From assembly GCA_003427395.1 (NCBI GenBank), contig BFEA01000103.1:2564723-2625655 (forward strand): 60,933 nucleotides of DNA, read 5' to 3'. Positions 11,098 to 21,713 of the stretch are shown here, in pieces. Made by a program: the position numbers and the translations under genes. The stretch is from Chara braunii. Its lineage: Eukaryota > Streptophyta > Charophyceae > Charales > Characeae. The stretch's first letter is position 1. Every line of letters begins with the position of its first letter. The notes under the pieces were generated by a model. The model was not told the origin of the DNA, searched no databases, and was given only the letters and a program-made list of their open reading frames with translations.

Positions 11098-11314
11098 CTG
11101 TGATGGTGAACACCCCACAATCGTCATGGCCTGCAACCGGCATGCCCTCTGTCGTGCATGCTTCAGAAGTATGGTTAATCCTAGCCGCCCTGGCTCCTGC
11201 TGTGACAAAGTTGCTTACCTGAATGGTTTTCATCCTGTAGATCAGCGGGAGGGCTGCTACCATCGCCCGCATCCTTATGACAGTTGTCCTATTGGTCGTG
11301 AGGGTCTTACTTAG
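11063..11314 (+). CDS. RING-like module, probable continuation of the preceding ORF
   Basis: In a different frame from 10411-11097. CDGEHPTIVMACNRHALCRACF, followed after a spacer by CC, a His/Cys stretch and CPIG, fits the C-x-x-H-x-L-C-x-x-C half of RING fingers and parallels the module at the end of the upstream ORF. A TGCAG acceptor-like site at 11056-11060 precedes it. Stop at 11312-11314. Family knowledge makes ubiquitin ligase activity conceivable, but key zinc ligands were not all identified. Confidence 0.4.
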   Translation: MPAGAIANVHFNCDGEHPTIVMACNRHALCRACFRSMVNPSRPGSCCDKVAYLNGFHPVDQREGCYHRPHPYDSCPIGREGLT

Positions 11315-11334
11315 ATGTACCTCGCACCCTGCCA

Positions 11335-11635
11335 AAAATGTGCAGGTGCACTGAAAAGAGTGTACAAGAATGTGCAAAGGTGGGAAATCCTTCACTAAAA
11401 CTGCAAAACAGTGAAGAATGCAGTAAAAGAAGAACATAAGTTTGTGTCCTTTTACTTTGTACCCTGCACCATAACACCCTCAAAGGAAAAGTCCGAAGGG
11501 TGAAAATGAGAATGAAATATGAATCAGTGCAGGTGCGCTGAAAAGCGAACATGGTAGACTCTTCACCAAAACTGCAAAACTGTGAAAGAAAGAAGAATGC
11601 AGTAAAAGAAAGAAGATATTTGTGTCGACTTTTCT
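11335..11635. repeat. ~190 bp diverged tandem duplication
   Basis: The segment from about 11338 (GTGCAGGTGCACTGAAAAGAG, ACTGCAAAACAGTGAAGAATGCAGTAAAAG) recurs from about 11526 (GTGCAGGTGCGCTGAAAAGCG, ACTGCAAAACTGTGAAAG, ATGCAGTAAAAG). A weaker third echo is at 11920-11975. No gene is evident between 11315 and 12185. Confidence 0.7.
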
Positions 11636-12185
11636 TTTTTTTTCTCCCTCTGCCGATTCAGTTTTCCTTTTCTGCTCCTCTCTTCCTTGTGTTTAACACC
11701 CCTTCCTTTACTCTGCCTCATTCCCACAGTGTGCAAGTGGGCTGTTATGGCATACGGGGATGATGGGGGCAGCTCGCGCTCAACTTCATCAACGTGGCGA
11801 GCCTTGTACGTTAGAGGCGAGGTGGAGGAGGCATTAAGAAGACTGATAAACTGAATGATTTCAATATGTCTTTGTTTTTTATTTTTATCCCTTGTTCAGT
11901 GTACTTTTTTTTTGTAAAACACCGAAAGAAATAAGATTACAGTGAAACAAAGAATAAGAGGACACTGTTCTGTGTCATTCTGGTTTGTCTGTCTCGTTGC
12001 CTGTCTGTCCTTTCATTTTTCTTTCTTCGTTCATCTTATTCTTCTTCTACTTCACGTGCTTACGCTCTTAGTCAGTAGTTCTGTGACAATATATATGTAG
12101 TACATATGGCTCTAGAGGTACACGTTCGCCCTCCTTGACAACAACTTTTCCGCGTTTCTTTTTGTTCTGTTTATCTGCTTGCATA

Positions 12186-12250
12186 GCGATTTGAACTCGG
12201 TCCGTATTTCAGCAATTCATGGGTGCCAGCTGAGCTAGGCCCCGTCGGTT
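12186..12250 (-). repeat. tRNA-derived SINE head, partial
   Basis: On the minus strand an A box (TAGCTCAGCTGG) is followed by CACCCATGAATTGCTGAAA and a B box (GAGTTCAAATC). It resembles the heads at 19365 and 23766. The body is not recognisable. Confidence 0.55.
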
Positions 12251-12567
12251 TCCATGTTTCTGGTGGGAGAAAACAAGTTGAAAACCCGTTGCACACAAAG
12301 CGGCAAAAATGTGCCCCTACCGCGACAAGTCTCGATCAGAAGAATACGTACTGTCTTGAGTCCCTTGTACACTCTTGCAGAGTCATCCGCGCCGCAAAGA
12401 CAAGTCAAAGAACTCGCTGAGATGGATTCTGTCAAGGGCGCTTTGAATCCCGTTGACATGTTTTTTCACCCCCACTTTCGGGAAGAGAAAAACGAGTCAG
12501 TTGCACATATGCCGCCACCTCATAATGTAGCACACTTTATTAGTTTTTTAGACTTCTTTTTTTTTTA

Positions 12568-12703
12568 GGACCATTCATCGATTTTTGCGTGCCATCCTTG
12601 TGCAGGGGCAATGCTAATCTTAATCTTTTTTTTTTTTTTCTTAAAGGGCAATGCTAATCTATCTCCTCTATATTCCTATTTTAACGGACGTCCCGCGGAG
12701 GAC
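12568..12703 (-). pseudogene. U6 snRNA pseudogene with internal insertion
   Basis: On the minus strand the 5' part gives GTCC..GCGGGACGTCCGTTAAAAT, then AGATTAGCATTGCCC. The 3' part gives AGATTAGCATTGCCCCTGCA, then CAAGGATGGCACGCAAAAATCGATGAATGGTCCT, split here by the 20-base limit but contiguous. This follows U6 almost end to end. About 41 bp with a T/A-rich run and a repeated GCAATGCTAATCT is inserted in the middle. The insertion and the lack of a USE/TATA upstream argue for a pseudogene. Confidence 0.75.
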
Positions 12704-13343
12704 AATGTAGCACGCATTGACATTTTGTCATGATGTGCTACATTGACATTTTGTCATCATGATAATAATATAACGAAATTGCCTCAGTAAGAGTACACCC
12801 AGCAACACTCTCGCAGGGGGCCATCCAAGATAATAAGCCGACAAAAGACGGGGGTATTTCTTCAAGGACCCGTGCAATAAACACGCATATCAGTCTGCTA
12901 CATCATTCAGTCTGCTACATCATTCACCGCATACCCACACCAGGACTGTTTCCCGTCAAATCTGATCGACATTAGGCTCAGATACCTGGAAAGAAGTCCG
13001 AGTGTGAAAACGGCAGAACATTTTCGTCTGAATCTGGTCAACATTATCGTCAGATATCTGAAAGAAATTCACCTTAATCTAGTCAGGGTTAGCATCATAT
13101 ACCTCCCTCCAATACAGCCCATGGACGAGTACGTCCCCCCCTCAAAAGACTCCTTCACAATTCGTCTACACTTTTTCTTCCCATCTTTTCTCCCTATCGA
13201 ATAGAGTAAGTTAAATTAGCAATATCTTACGTTACTCAGAACCAAAAAAAGTTATTCAAAAAAAAAAGAACAAAAAAAGATATGCCTATCTTGCATCGGA
13301 CACCACGTGGCGACCGAGAACGAGCTCATTACCCACCTCATGT

Positions 13344-13490
13344 GGCTGAATGAGGCACCCATGAAATGCTAATAAACAGACCGGCGCTCAAATCCTGACG
13401 GAACCAGATAAGTAATAAAATAGCGCTCTGAATTACCTCGGAGCGGGCCAGTCAGTTTGATGATGATACTTACTTCAAGGCCGTCGTCCT
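13344..13490 (+). repeat. SINE family copy (diverged head, good body)
   Basis: The head is degenerate, with B-box-like CGCTCAAATCC at about 13384. The body matches the copies at 19365 and 23766: GACGGAACCAGAT, CGGGCCAGTCAGTTTGATGATGATA, then CTTCAAGGCCGTC. Confidence 0.6.
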
Positions 13491-13561
13491 TTCCTGAGAA
13501 ACAACCAAAAAAAAAAATTAAAAAAAAAACAAGCACACTGATCCCTTCCGCTCCTTCGTTG

Positions 13562-13682
13562 CCATCTTCACCCCAATAGAACACGCCCAGTCATTATCGC
13601 TGTACCCAGACCTGTACCTAGACCGAAAGTTGCACCACATTCTGCTATAATGACCGGGGCGTTCTATTCGGGTGAAGACGGG
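13562..13682. mobile_element. MITE family A (TIR element)
   Basis: About 121 bp with terminal inverted repeats: left CCATCTTCACCCCAATAGAAC, right (reverse complement) CCGTCTTCACCCGAATAGAAC (one base over the printable limit is the shared final C). Interior: CATTATCGCTGTA and TAGACCGAAAGTT. The right end is followed by TA; the left flanking TA is lost. TIR plus TA target suggests a Tc1/mariner-derived non-autonomous element. Confidence 0.7.
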
Positions 13683-13784
13683 TAGTCGCAAGCTTCCCTT
13701 TTTTTTTCCTACCACCACAAGCTCTCCTTTTCTTTTTCCCTACACGCTTTCCTTCTTTCTACAACCTCTCCTTTTCTTCCCGGA

Positions 13785-13882
13785 ACAAGCCACCCCTTTT
13801 TTTAATCAAGGGTCATAATAAGCCACCCTTTTTTTCAATCAAGGGTCGGAATAAGCCACCCTTTTTTTTAATGAAACTCCGC
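13785..13882. repeat. ~37 bp tandem repeat, three units
   Basis: Three copies of an AAGCCACCC-T(n)-AATCAAGGGTC unit. The last copy is degenerate. Confidence 0.8.
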
Positions 13883-13928
13883 CGAAAAGGGTGGCCCTCC
13901 GAAATCTTTTATGACGCCCTCAGAACCA

Positions 13929-14010
13929 ATTATTGTATCCAGGCGTTCTCTTCCTGTCTTCAAAAAACAGGGTGGCTCTATACTTGGTAAAAACGCCTGG
14001 ATACAATAAT
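13929..14010. mobile_element. Short MITE, family D
   Basis: An 82 bp element with inverted termini ATTATTGTATCCAGGCGTT and AACGCCTGGATACAATAAT, a perfect match. It inserts next to an (AAT)n microsatellite (14000-14093). Confidence 0.75.
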
Positions 14011-14052
14011 AGTGATAATAATAACTAATATTGATAATAATAATAATGATAC

Positions 14053-14092
<40 letters not shown>

Positions 14093-14163
14093 CCGCCGGG
14101 ATAGATGTTGTCATGATGGTCTTTGCCAAGTCACCTTCCCCGAGCAGGACGAAAAAGGCTCAG

Positions 14164-14344
14164 AGGGCCTCGCCGCATCATTCGCCAAATATGCACAATG
14201 AGAATGAATCGTTCGCAAGAAAATGGAAAGATACACCGCCAATTTTTGGTCTCGCACAATGAGAATGAATCGTTCGCAAGAAAATGGAAAGATACACCGC
14301 CAATTTTTGGTCTCTTGTCCATTTGGTGAGCGGGGTGGCGAGGG
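14164..14344. mobile_element. MITE family B copy with internal 61 bp duplication
   Basis: Termini AGGGCCTCGCC on the left and GGCGAGGGT on the right are inverted. The interior contains AATGAGAATGAATCGTTCGC then AAGAAAATGGAAAGATACACCGCC twice in tandem (about 14198-14258 and 14259-14319). The interior is shared with 19909-20036, 24661-24776 and 25680-25830. Confidence 0.65.
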
Positions 14345-15040
14345 TCGAACCCGCATACACGGTAGAAGAGAGGTGGGTAGTCGCCGAGTCTCTCTCTCTA
14401 CCAGGGGGAAGCAAAAGAATGCTACCCTCATGGCCATGGCCTGAACCCCCATGGCCATGGCCTGAAAGACACTCCTCCAGGTGTGTCATCCCGTCCCTGG
14501 TGGCCTTTAATTCATCAAAATTAATTGCATATAAAAATGAAATTGGCTGTGACCGTCTGTTAGCTGTGACCGCGTGCGCAAACACTCCCGACATACATTT
14601 CGCATCGATAGCGAAGCCTTCTTACACCCCCAAGAATAACCCCCCTCGAGAGCAAATTAATCCACTTCGATGTTCTTGATTTGATCTTTCATCTCCATCC
14701 CAACTCCTAAAAGAGACCTTCACCCAACTTCTGATCTCCTCCTCCTTCCCCTCCTCCTTTCCCTCCTCCTCTCCCTTCTCCCCCACGTTTACCCGACGCT
14801 TCCTCTCCTCATCACTCCAAAAAGTCTTCCTTTTCTTCTTTTCGCTTCCCGACGACCTCTCCTCGATGAGGGAAATATTGATATCGCTCCAAAATAACAC
14901 ACACAACCTTGCTCAATGAAAAAAGTTAAGGCTCAAGTGGCAATGATGATAGTGTGCTGCGTGGGATAGTCATCTAAATAAAACGAAAGAAAAAAGAGGA
15001 AAAAAAAGGCTTATAACCCACGCGCCTTCAAGTCGTGAGT
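14345..15040. other. No supported gene
   Basis: Contains a 16 bp CCATGGCCATGGCCTGAA-type direct repeat (about 14430-14465) and pyrimidine-rich low-complexity DNA at 14690-14865. No coding or RNA signal. Confidence 0.5.
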
Positions 15041-15042
<2 letters not shown>

Positions 15043-15117
<75 letters not shown>

Positions 15118-15118
15118 N

Positions 15119-15201
<83 letters not shown>
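15043..15201. repeat. Long (CT)n microsatellite
   Basis: About 158 bp of CT repeat with one N at 15118. The true length is probably uncertain in the assembly. Confidence 0.95.
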
Positions 15202-15208
<7 letters not shown>

Positions 15209-15335
15209 AGTGTGGCAAGCGCTCGTTCATCTTCAAAAAAACACGTATAACAAAAAATCGCGCGCGCGTAATGCGTGATTGATTGAACATTAAAGCATGC
15301 AATATATACATATACGACATTTATAAATATACATA

Positions 15336-15416
15336 TTTCAGCCTCCTGATGAGTCGTTGAAACTCCGACGAAGTTGAAACTCCGACAAACTGTTTCGTCG
15401 GAGTTTCAACGACTCA
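15336..15416. repeat. Palindromic repeat containing a hammerhead-like core
   Basis: Perfect 22 bp inverted arms at 15351-15372 and 15395-15416. Read 5'-3' the left part also gives CTGATGA (15346-15352), a GTCG/CGAC stem (15353-15356 and 15366-15369), GAA (15370-15372), and a 14 bp stem (15373-15386 with 15397-15410). That is the order of a hammerhead ribozyme core. The base after stem III is G rather than A/C/T, so this strand as written is not expected to self-cleave. On the minus strand a GUC precedes the repeat arm. Confidence 0.55.
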
Positions 15417-15546
15417 CACGCACATACTTTCGCCTGGTGTGGATGAGTGATAGTCTGTTTTGATTCCCGTCGCAGGTACCAAAACATGCTATGGCATGCA
15501 AAAAATATATATACATATATCGTCAATAAACATTTATAAATATACA

Positions 15547-15773
15547 TACTAGTATGTCATATCTTCTCCCTCTCTGCCTACGGTTTACCGGGCAGCTCTG
15601 TTTGACGATATATCATGTATATATGCAATGTTATTGTCAATCTTCTCCCTCTTAGCGTTAATTTGACTCTGTTTGACCAAAACATGCTATGGCATGCAAC
15701 ACATACATATATCGTCAAACAGAGCTGCCCGGTAAACCGTTGGCAGAGAGGGAGAAGATATGACATACTAGTT
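15547..15773. repeat. Snap-back inverted repeat (~66 bp arms)
   Basis: Arms 15547-15612 and 15707-15773 are inverted copies with about one mismatch: ATGTCATATCTTCTCCCTCT, then CTGCC, ACGGTTTACCGGGCAGCTCT and GTTTGACGATATAT. A ~95 bp spacer contains a further ACCAAAACATGCTATGGCATGC repeat shared with 15479-15500 (the final base is dropped to stay in limit). Confidence 0.8.
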
Positions 15774-15927
15774 AGTATACATGCAATATATATCCAATAT
15801 GACATTATTTTTTCATAACTACACATATAATACTTACATGCACATACTTTTGTTCGGAGCGGATGAGTGGTAATCTGCTCCGATTACAGTCACAGGTACC
15901 CTCTACCTGGCCTACAAAACACGTACA

Positions 15928-16010
15928 AGTCTGTGCGTAACTCAAATTAACTCTTAAGTCAAGTCTGTGCGTAACTCAAATTAACTCTTTAAGTCAATCC
16001 AAGTCAATCC
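15928..16010. repeat. ~35 bp tandem duplication
   Basis: AAGTCTGTGCGTAACTCAAA plus TTAACTCTT occurs twice in a row, followed by a short AGTCAATCC doublet. Confidence 0.8.
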
Positions 16011-16360
16011 AAAGACGTACACATATGAACAGTGCTCGCACGGGTCATCCGCAAAATGCAGGAGAACGATATATTTGCAATCAACACTAAATCGAAAATA
16101 GTGATTGTTAGTCTCGATTACTACGATGATGACGCATTATCATTAATGATTATTGTGACCATGAGGCAGGCGCATATAGAGAGAGGTCATATGACCCTGT
16201 AACACACATGGCATAAAAAGCCCCTCAGGGGAATGTACATAAACGAGATTGTAGTATGCATACATACAGTGCAACTTTAACCAAACCGGGTACCAGATGC
16301 ACACACCGCGTATGCATCAACAAGTGGTCGAATGCGCGTTTCCCCCATGAAGCATATATA

Positions 16361-16655
16361 CCGTCTTCGCCGGAATAAAACGTACGGTCACAATAGCTGG
16401 CCTTTGGGATTTCCTTTTGGCCTATCGATTCCTTTAGCGACGTTTCAGGACTTGGTAGCTACCGTAGAGGTGTCAGCAAAGCTACCACAGGAATAACTGG
16501 AAGAGGGGATTTTTTTTCCAGCATAAAAATGCACGTTTTTCATGACGCATACCGTCGTCTTCCCCGGAATAGAACGCGTACGGTTGGCCCAACTTTCAGC
16601 CTAGATACCGCGACAATAACAATGACGGTTCTACACGCGTTCAATCCAACAAATT
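16361..16655. mobile_element. MITE family A termini and interior, rearranged
   Basis: TA-CCGTCTTCGCCGGAATAAAACG at 16361 (split here: CCGTCTTCGCC and GGAATAAAACG) and a second terminus at 16552 (CCGTCGTCTTCCCCGGAATAG) with interior AACTTTCAGCCTAGATACCG. Neither has a clean right terminus. The DNA from 16015 to 16360 holds nothing recognisable. Confidence 0.5.
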
Positions 16656-16874
16656 CGCACACACCAGACACACGCCTACATGTACTGCAGTCGAAATAAG
16701 AAAATAAAATCGGCGGCTGCCTTGAGGACGTCGACACTGATCCTCGAACCCGTGTTCTGCTCCAGCTTATTTCTGGACGAAAGGAGGAAAAAAAGACGAA
16801 AGGAGAAAAAAAACGGAAAACAGAATAGTCATGGAAGCAAGAATCCCGAAGACAAGAGAAAGGCTATGCCTTTA

Positions 16875-16990
16875 TCTCATCCAAATTTCTCCGCAGACTA
16901 AGTTTTCAGTGGCGGGAGGGGGAAAAAAAGAGAGATTTTCATCCAAATTCCTCCGCAGACTAAATTTTCAGTTGCGGGGTGGGGGGAGGG
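16875..16990. repeat. ~60 bp tandem duplication
   Basis: TCATCCAAATT-CTCCGCAGACTAA and TTTTCAGT-GCGGG occur at about 16878-16920 and 16938-16980. Confidence 0.75.
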
Positions 16991-17204
16991 GAAGAGAGAT
17001 TCGTACAGGCAACGGCACAAGCAGGGAATGAAAAATAATTATAAAAAAAAAGAGAAAGAACACTGAAACGACGAGTGGGAGACCACGAGTCTCCAGCTCG
17101 TCCGGCGAATATCATTCTCGTTGACGTCCACAAACAAAGAACTCCAGGGCGAAAGCGGGAGAGAGAGAGAGAAAGAGAAAACCGTACACACGTACGGACA
17201 GACA

Positions 17205-17512
17205 GACAAACAAACATACATACATTCATACATACAATCATGCATGTAGACACACATACATACATCATACAATCATGCATGGAGACACACATACACACAT
17301 ACATGCATACATACAATCATGCATGTAGACACACATCCATACATACATACAATCATGCATGGAGACATACACACATACATACATACATACATACATACAT
17401 ACAATCATGCATGGAGACATACATACATACAATCATGCATGAAGACATACATACATACATACATGCATGCATAACATACAAAACATACCATACATACGTA
17501 CACACACATTAT
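17205..17512. repeat. (ACAT)n-based minisatellite
   Basis: CATACATACA runs interrupted by a recurrent ACAATCATGCATG(T/G)AGACA block, present seven times. Frames through it are artefacts of the repeat. Confidence 0.9.
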
Positions 17513-17975
17513 ACACAATAATTCGAGTGCAGACGAGGCAATTCCTTGATGTTCATTGGTTGATTAGTGGGGTGTCGTGGTAACACGTGTGAGCATGAGG
17601 CGTTGATTGGGATGAGCGAAAAAGGTACAATCATAATCGATCGAATGACATTACCTCGAGGATAATCTGCTGGCTGGAGATTCCTCTGATAAGTAGAGAA
17701 AAAGAATACAGGAGTTACAAGAGAAAGAAAAAGCATAGTCATCAGTGCCCGGCAGAAGCCCTTCCCGAGCTGTCGCGAATGGTGATAATGATACACATTC
17801 TCGATATTTATTTGCGCCAGCTTCTTCATCGACCACTTGTGGCCCCACATTGTGTTCCCCTTTCCTGCCCGGTCCCGTGAGACCCAAACCTCCTTCAATA
17901 ATACCGCCAAAGAGCTTGTGCCTCGATCAACCGAATGTGATACCAATAATGGTCCACATTCGCGACTGCTCCGTC

Positions 17976-18226
17976 TGTCGCACTCAATGCGTTACGCCGT
18001 CGTTTGTCGCACTCTGTGTGATTCCGTTCAGAAGCCATACACAAAGAACACACACGCAAATGTCGCACTCAATGCGTTAGGCCGTCGTCCGTCGCACTCT
18101 GTGTGATTCCGTTCAGAAGCCATACACAAAGAACACACGCAAATGTCGCACTCAATGCGTTAGGCCGTCGTCCGTCGCACTCTGTGCGATTCCGTTCAGA
18201 AACCATACACAAAGAACACACGCAAA
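17976..18226. repeat. ~84 bp tandem repeat, three units
   Basis: Units start at 17976, 18061 and 18144, each beginning TGTCGCACTCAATGCGTTA, then CCGTCGT, GTCGCACTCTGTG, GATTCCGTTCAGAA and CCATACACAAAGAACACACG. Copies are over 90% alike by eye. An ACAG/ACAA-rich low-complexity region follows to about 18970, with no gene seen. Confidence 0.9.
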
Positions 18227-19364
18227 CAGGCAGACAAACAGAATCACACAGACAGACAGACAGACAAGCAAACAAACAAACAAACAAACAAATCGACAAG
18301 AGACATCATGCCATGTCAGACATAGAGCCACACTGACAGAGAAAAAGAGACCGACAAACAGACGCAAGCACAGAGACATAGGGACAGAGAAACGAACAGA
18401 AAAGAGATACGAGACAAAGAGACGGACAAACAAAAAAACACATTTGGATTTTAAAAAAAAATCAAAAGCGGTGACGAAACCGATGGGGGTTTTTTTTCCA
18501 AAAAACTTTTTGCGGGCCGACAAACAGACAGAAGAAACACACAGAGACGAGTAGACACACGGACAAGAAGAGAGATGGAAACACGGACAGACACAGACCG
18601 ATAAAAGATAACCAGATCAACATGAAAACAAACGACAGCAGACAAGCCAGCCGGAGACAAACACACAGTCAAATAGGCAGTTGCGTAAAGAGCAGCAGAC
18701 GGAGAGAGTTTTTTGAGATTACATACGGACAAAGAACAAAGATGGAGAAAGCTTAACAAACAGACAGACGCGGACAGATATAGATAGAGAAGGGACAAAC
18801 AAACAGACTGATAATAGATAGACAGATGGACAAAAAGACAATGTGCTACATAGAGACAGAGTCGGCCAAATAGACAGAAAAGGACGGGCAATCAAGCAGA
18901 GATAAATTGACAGTGGAAAATTTAGAAAACTTAAAAAACTGGGGAAATGCAGGCAGAAAAAAAAAAAAAAAACAATAAAAGACGAACATTCCCGTAAACA
19001 CATGCATGCACAATCATGTGGCCACAGCCAATAAAAGACGAGAACGTTCCCGAAAACAAATCCATGAACTATATAATATAGTCACAGCACCAAACTACGA
19101 CGACGACGGAATTTGCTCAGATCTACCTGTCGGAAATTCCATCCATGGTATCAGGATTGCATGATTCGTGCAGAGAAAGGAGGGAACGAGGAGGGAGGAG
19201 GGAGAATAATGAAGGAAACAGAACCGAGAACCGTATATATAACCACCATCCCGTCGACGGAGATTGAGATTAACACTTGATTTCAGTTTTAAAAAAAACA
19301 CAATATACAGATGATACGCGAATGCCAACACAATACAAGCTCTGATAAAACAGAAATATGCCAA

Positions 19365-19508
19365 CGGACTTATAGCTCAGTTGGTGCACCCACAAACTGT
19401 TGAAAGCAGACCTGAGTTCGGATCCAAATGGACGGAACCAGATGAACCAAACTTCCTGAACTACCTGGGGCCGGTCAGACTGTCGATGATATCTCAAGGC
19501 TGTCGCAC
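19365..19508 (+). repeat. tRNA-derived SINE, full copy
   Basis: A box TAGCTCAGTTGG, then CACCCACAAACTGTTGAAA, and B box GAGTTCGGATCC. The tRNA-unrelated body contains GACGGAACCAGATGAA, CTACCTGGGGCC, GTCAGACTGTCGATGATATC and TCAAGGCTGTC. The ends do not form an acceptor stem, so it is not a tRNA gene. Confidence 0.7.
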
Positions 19509-19542
19509 AACCGTCCGTTAGGCGCAGAGAGATTTGTTTGAC

Positions 19543-19660
19543 CGACTGAATATATATCAAAACCCACATTAACGACTGAATATATAAAAAAACCCACATT
19601 AACGACTGAATATATCAAAAACCCACATTAACGACTGAATATATCAAAAACCCACATTGT
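19543..19660. repeat. ~31 bp tandem repeat, four units
   Basis: Units of CGACTGAATATAT-CAAAAACCCACATTAA. Confidence 0.9.
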
Positions 19661-19908
19661 ACCCACCACTATCTCTAGCAGCCGATTTGTACGACTTAAA
19701 AAAAAAAAAAAAAAAGAAACACAACGCCTCTGTCCGTCAGGTTCTGTTTTTTTTTTTTGTTTTTTTTTAAAGCCTCGAGGAGCAGATTTGGACGACTACA
19801 AACAATGATGAACGCACATAATCTACATGACTAAACAGACTAATTAACGCTATAAACAATGGTTAATTAACAGTAAGCATATTTCACTCACTAAAGTTCG
19901 CATACTAA

Positions 19909-20036
19909 AGGCCTCGCTCCAATACTCTTGACATGTGCAAAACGAGAGTGAATCTTTCTCTAGAACATGGAAATATACACCGCACCGCCATGATTCTTGT
20001 CTTTTGCGCATGTCGACAGCAGTTAAGCGAGGCCCT
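19909..20036. mobile_element. MITE family B copy
   Basis: Inverted termini: left AGGCCTCGCTCCAATACTCT then TGACATGTGCAAAA, right (reverse complement) AGGGCCTCGCTTAACTGCTG then TCGACATGCGCAAAA. The interior holds GGAAATATACACCGC. Confidence 0.7.
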
Positions 20037-21109
20037 AAACGCAACAACAATACACGCTATAAGAACTGAAAAAATGATAACCGTTCACACCCAGAATCGC
20101 ATGTCGACTGAATTCCTCTCTTTTCCAGAGAGTAATAGCGGAACGAAAATAGGAAAAAGCCAAGCCGAGCTTTCAAAAATACAAAAAGGAGGAAGAGGAC
20201 AAAAAATTTGAACAGGATGAGAAGCGTTGTTCGACCTACACACATCCCTTTCGGGGGCACTGGGCCCCAATTTCTAAAAAAAANAAAAAAAAAAAAAAAA
20301 AAGAAAAGGAAGATGCTGCTGACACTAATCGCCGCCTGGCTACACTACTACTCACCAAATGTGTAGAAATGATGAAAGTATCATCAGCAAAAGGAAGGAC
20401 ATACACTTGCCAAATGTGCTTTTCACACTTGGGGAGTCACGAAGAAAGGCCCTAAGGAAAAGGGCAAGACAAGGAGAGAGGAAAGACAAAACTGTGAAAT
20501 CTGGAGAAAGGAGGAGGGAGGGAGGGAGGACGGGGAGGAGGAGAAGGAAGAGTAGGGCGATCATCGAAAGGGCCAGGAGGCCTCAACCTCCACGATGCGT
20601 TTGTAGAAAGAAGACGTACAGAAATCAGGAAAAGAAATGGGGAACAACGAAAAGTTTGGGGGGAAAAAAAGGTAGCAGAAGAGGATTGTTGCCCAAAGCC
20701 TGAGCGGGGTTCGGACTCTTGTAAAATTTTTCTTCTGCGAGAGAACTCAGAGAAGGGAGAATGAAGGCAGAGCAGCAGACTGGGACAATGAGAACCGTCC
20801 AAATGGAACCCAATAACAGACAGCGGACCCTGACAACGCATCAAGTGGGGGATGGTGACGACAAATGCGTGACCCCTCGAAAAACGGAAGACAGCTGTCA
20901 CACGGAAGACAGCTGTCACGGTATTATCTACTCAAGGCACATGTCCCACAAGCCACAATCATCGCATTCACCTATGGAGAACTGCCACGTGGCGGGTTCG
21001 TCGCAAAATCGCCACGTCGCAAGTCATGGCATGTCAAAAGGCCATCTGTGACACTTACTCGTTGGATGATAGACACACCTGAGCTTCTCTTGCAAATCAA
21101 GAACAACCA
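20037..21109. other. No supported gene; low-complexity and short duplications
   Basis: Poly(A) with one N at 20277-20302, purine-rich DNA at 20450-20570, a CACGGAAGACAGCTGTCA doublet at about 20887-20920, and a segment at 20938-21000 (CAAGCCACAATC.., CCACGTGGC) that recurs diverged at 21250-21315. Confidence 0.5.
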
Positions 21110-21218
21110 CCGTCTTCCCACCAACAGAACGTACGGTCGTTGTAGACACTGCATTTGGGGCAGCTTCCAGTCCAGAGACTGCCATAATGACCGTACGTTA
21201 TATTGGCGGGGAAGAAAG
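21110..21218. mobile_element. MITE family A copy
   Basis: Left terminus CCGTCTTCCCACCAACAGAA followed by CGTACGGTC. The right end, as reverse complement, reads CTTCCCCGCCAATATAACGT then ACGGTC. The right end is followed by TA. Confidence 0.65.
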
Positions 21219-21646
21219 TATACAGGTGACAAGTTATTACCCACTCAACGAGGCACATGTGAAGCCACAAGCCACAATCCTTACGCTTATACGTGGGGAG
21301 AACCACGTGGCAGTTGGTATACATCCCCGTTCACAACGATACACGCAACCAACCCTCTAGTTGCAGCTATACGCTTCAATGGTAATTACTGTATTACCAG
21401 CTAGCTTTGCTAATCTTCGTGTTTAGAACATAATCAAATGGTCATACTTTCAACCAACCCATTAGGTGCGTCCACTCCTCGTTTTTCCCCGTTCCTTCCT
21501 TCTTCCGTCTTCTCCTACATGGACGCAAGGTCCCCTGGAAATGGCTAGCCCCCATGACCCATCCGTTGAAAGCACCCCCGACTAATGCCATACATTTTCG
21601 TGACAAGGAGAAGGCAGCCAGGCTGATGGAAGGAAGCTGTGATCAG

Positions 21647-21650
<4 letters not shown>

Positions 21651-21713
<63 letters not shown>

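Noticed and set aside
14300-14420. tRNA-like GGGTTCGACCC on the minus strand
   Set aside because: A B-box-like motif only; it overlaps the terminus of MITE family B and no A box at proper distance was found.
15035-15250. Open frames of (Ser-Leu)n or (Arg-Glu)n
   Set aside because: They are translations of (CT)n/(AG)n microsatellites here and at 1450-1670, 21650, 22100, 25940, 31590 and 50340.
19365-19440. Possible tRNA gene
   Set aside because: A and B boxes are good, but the ends do not pair into an acceptor stem and the following sequence is shared with other SINE copies.
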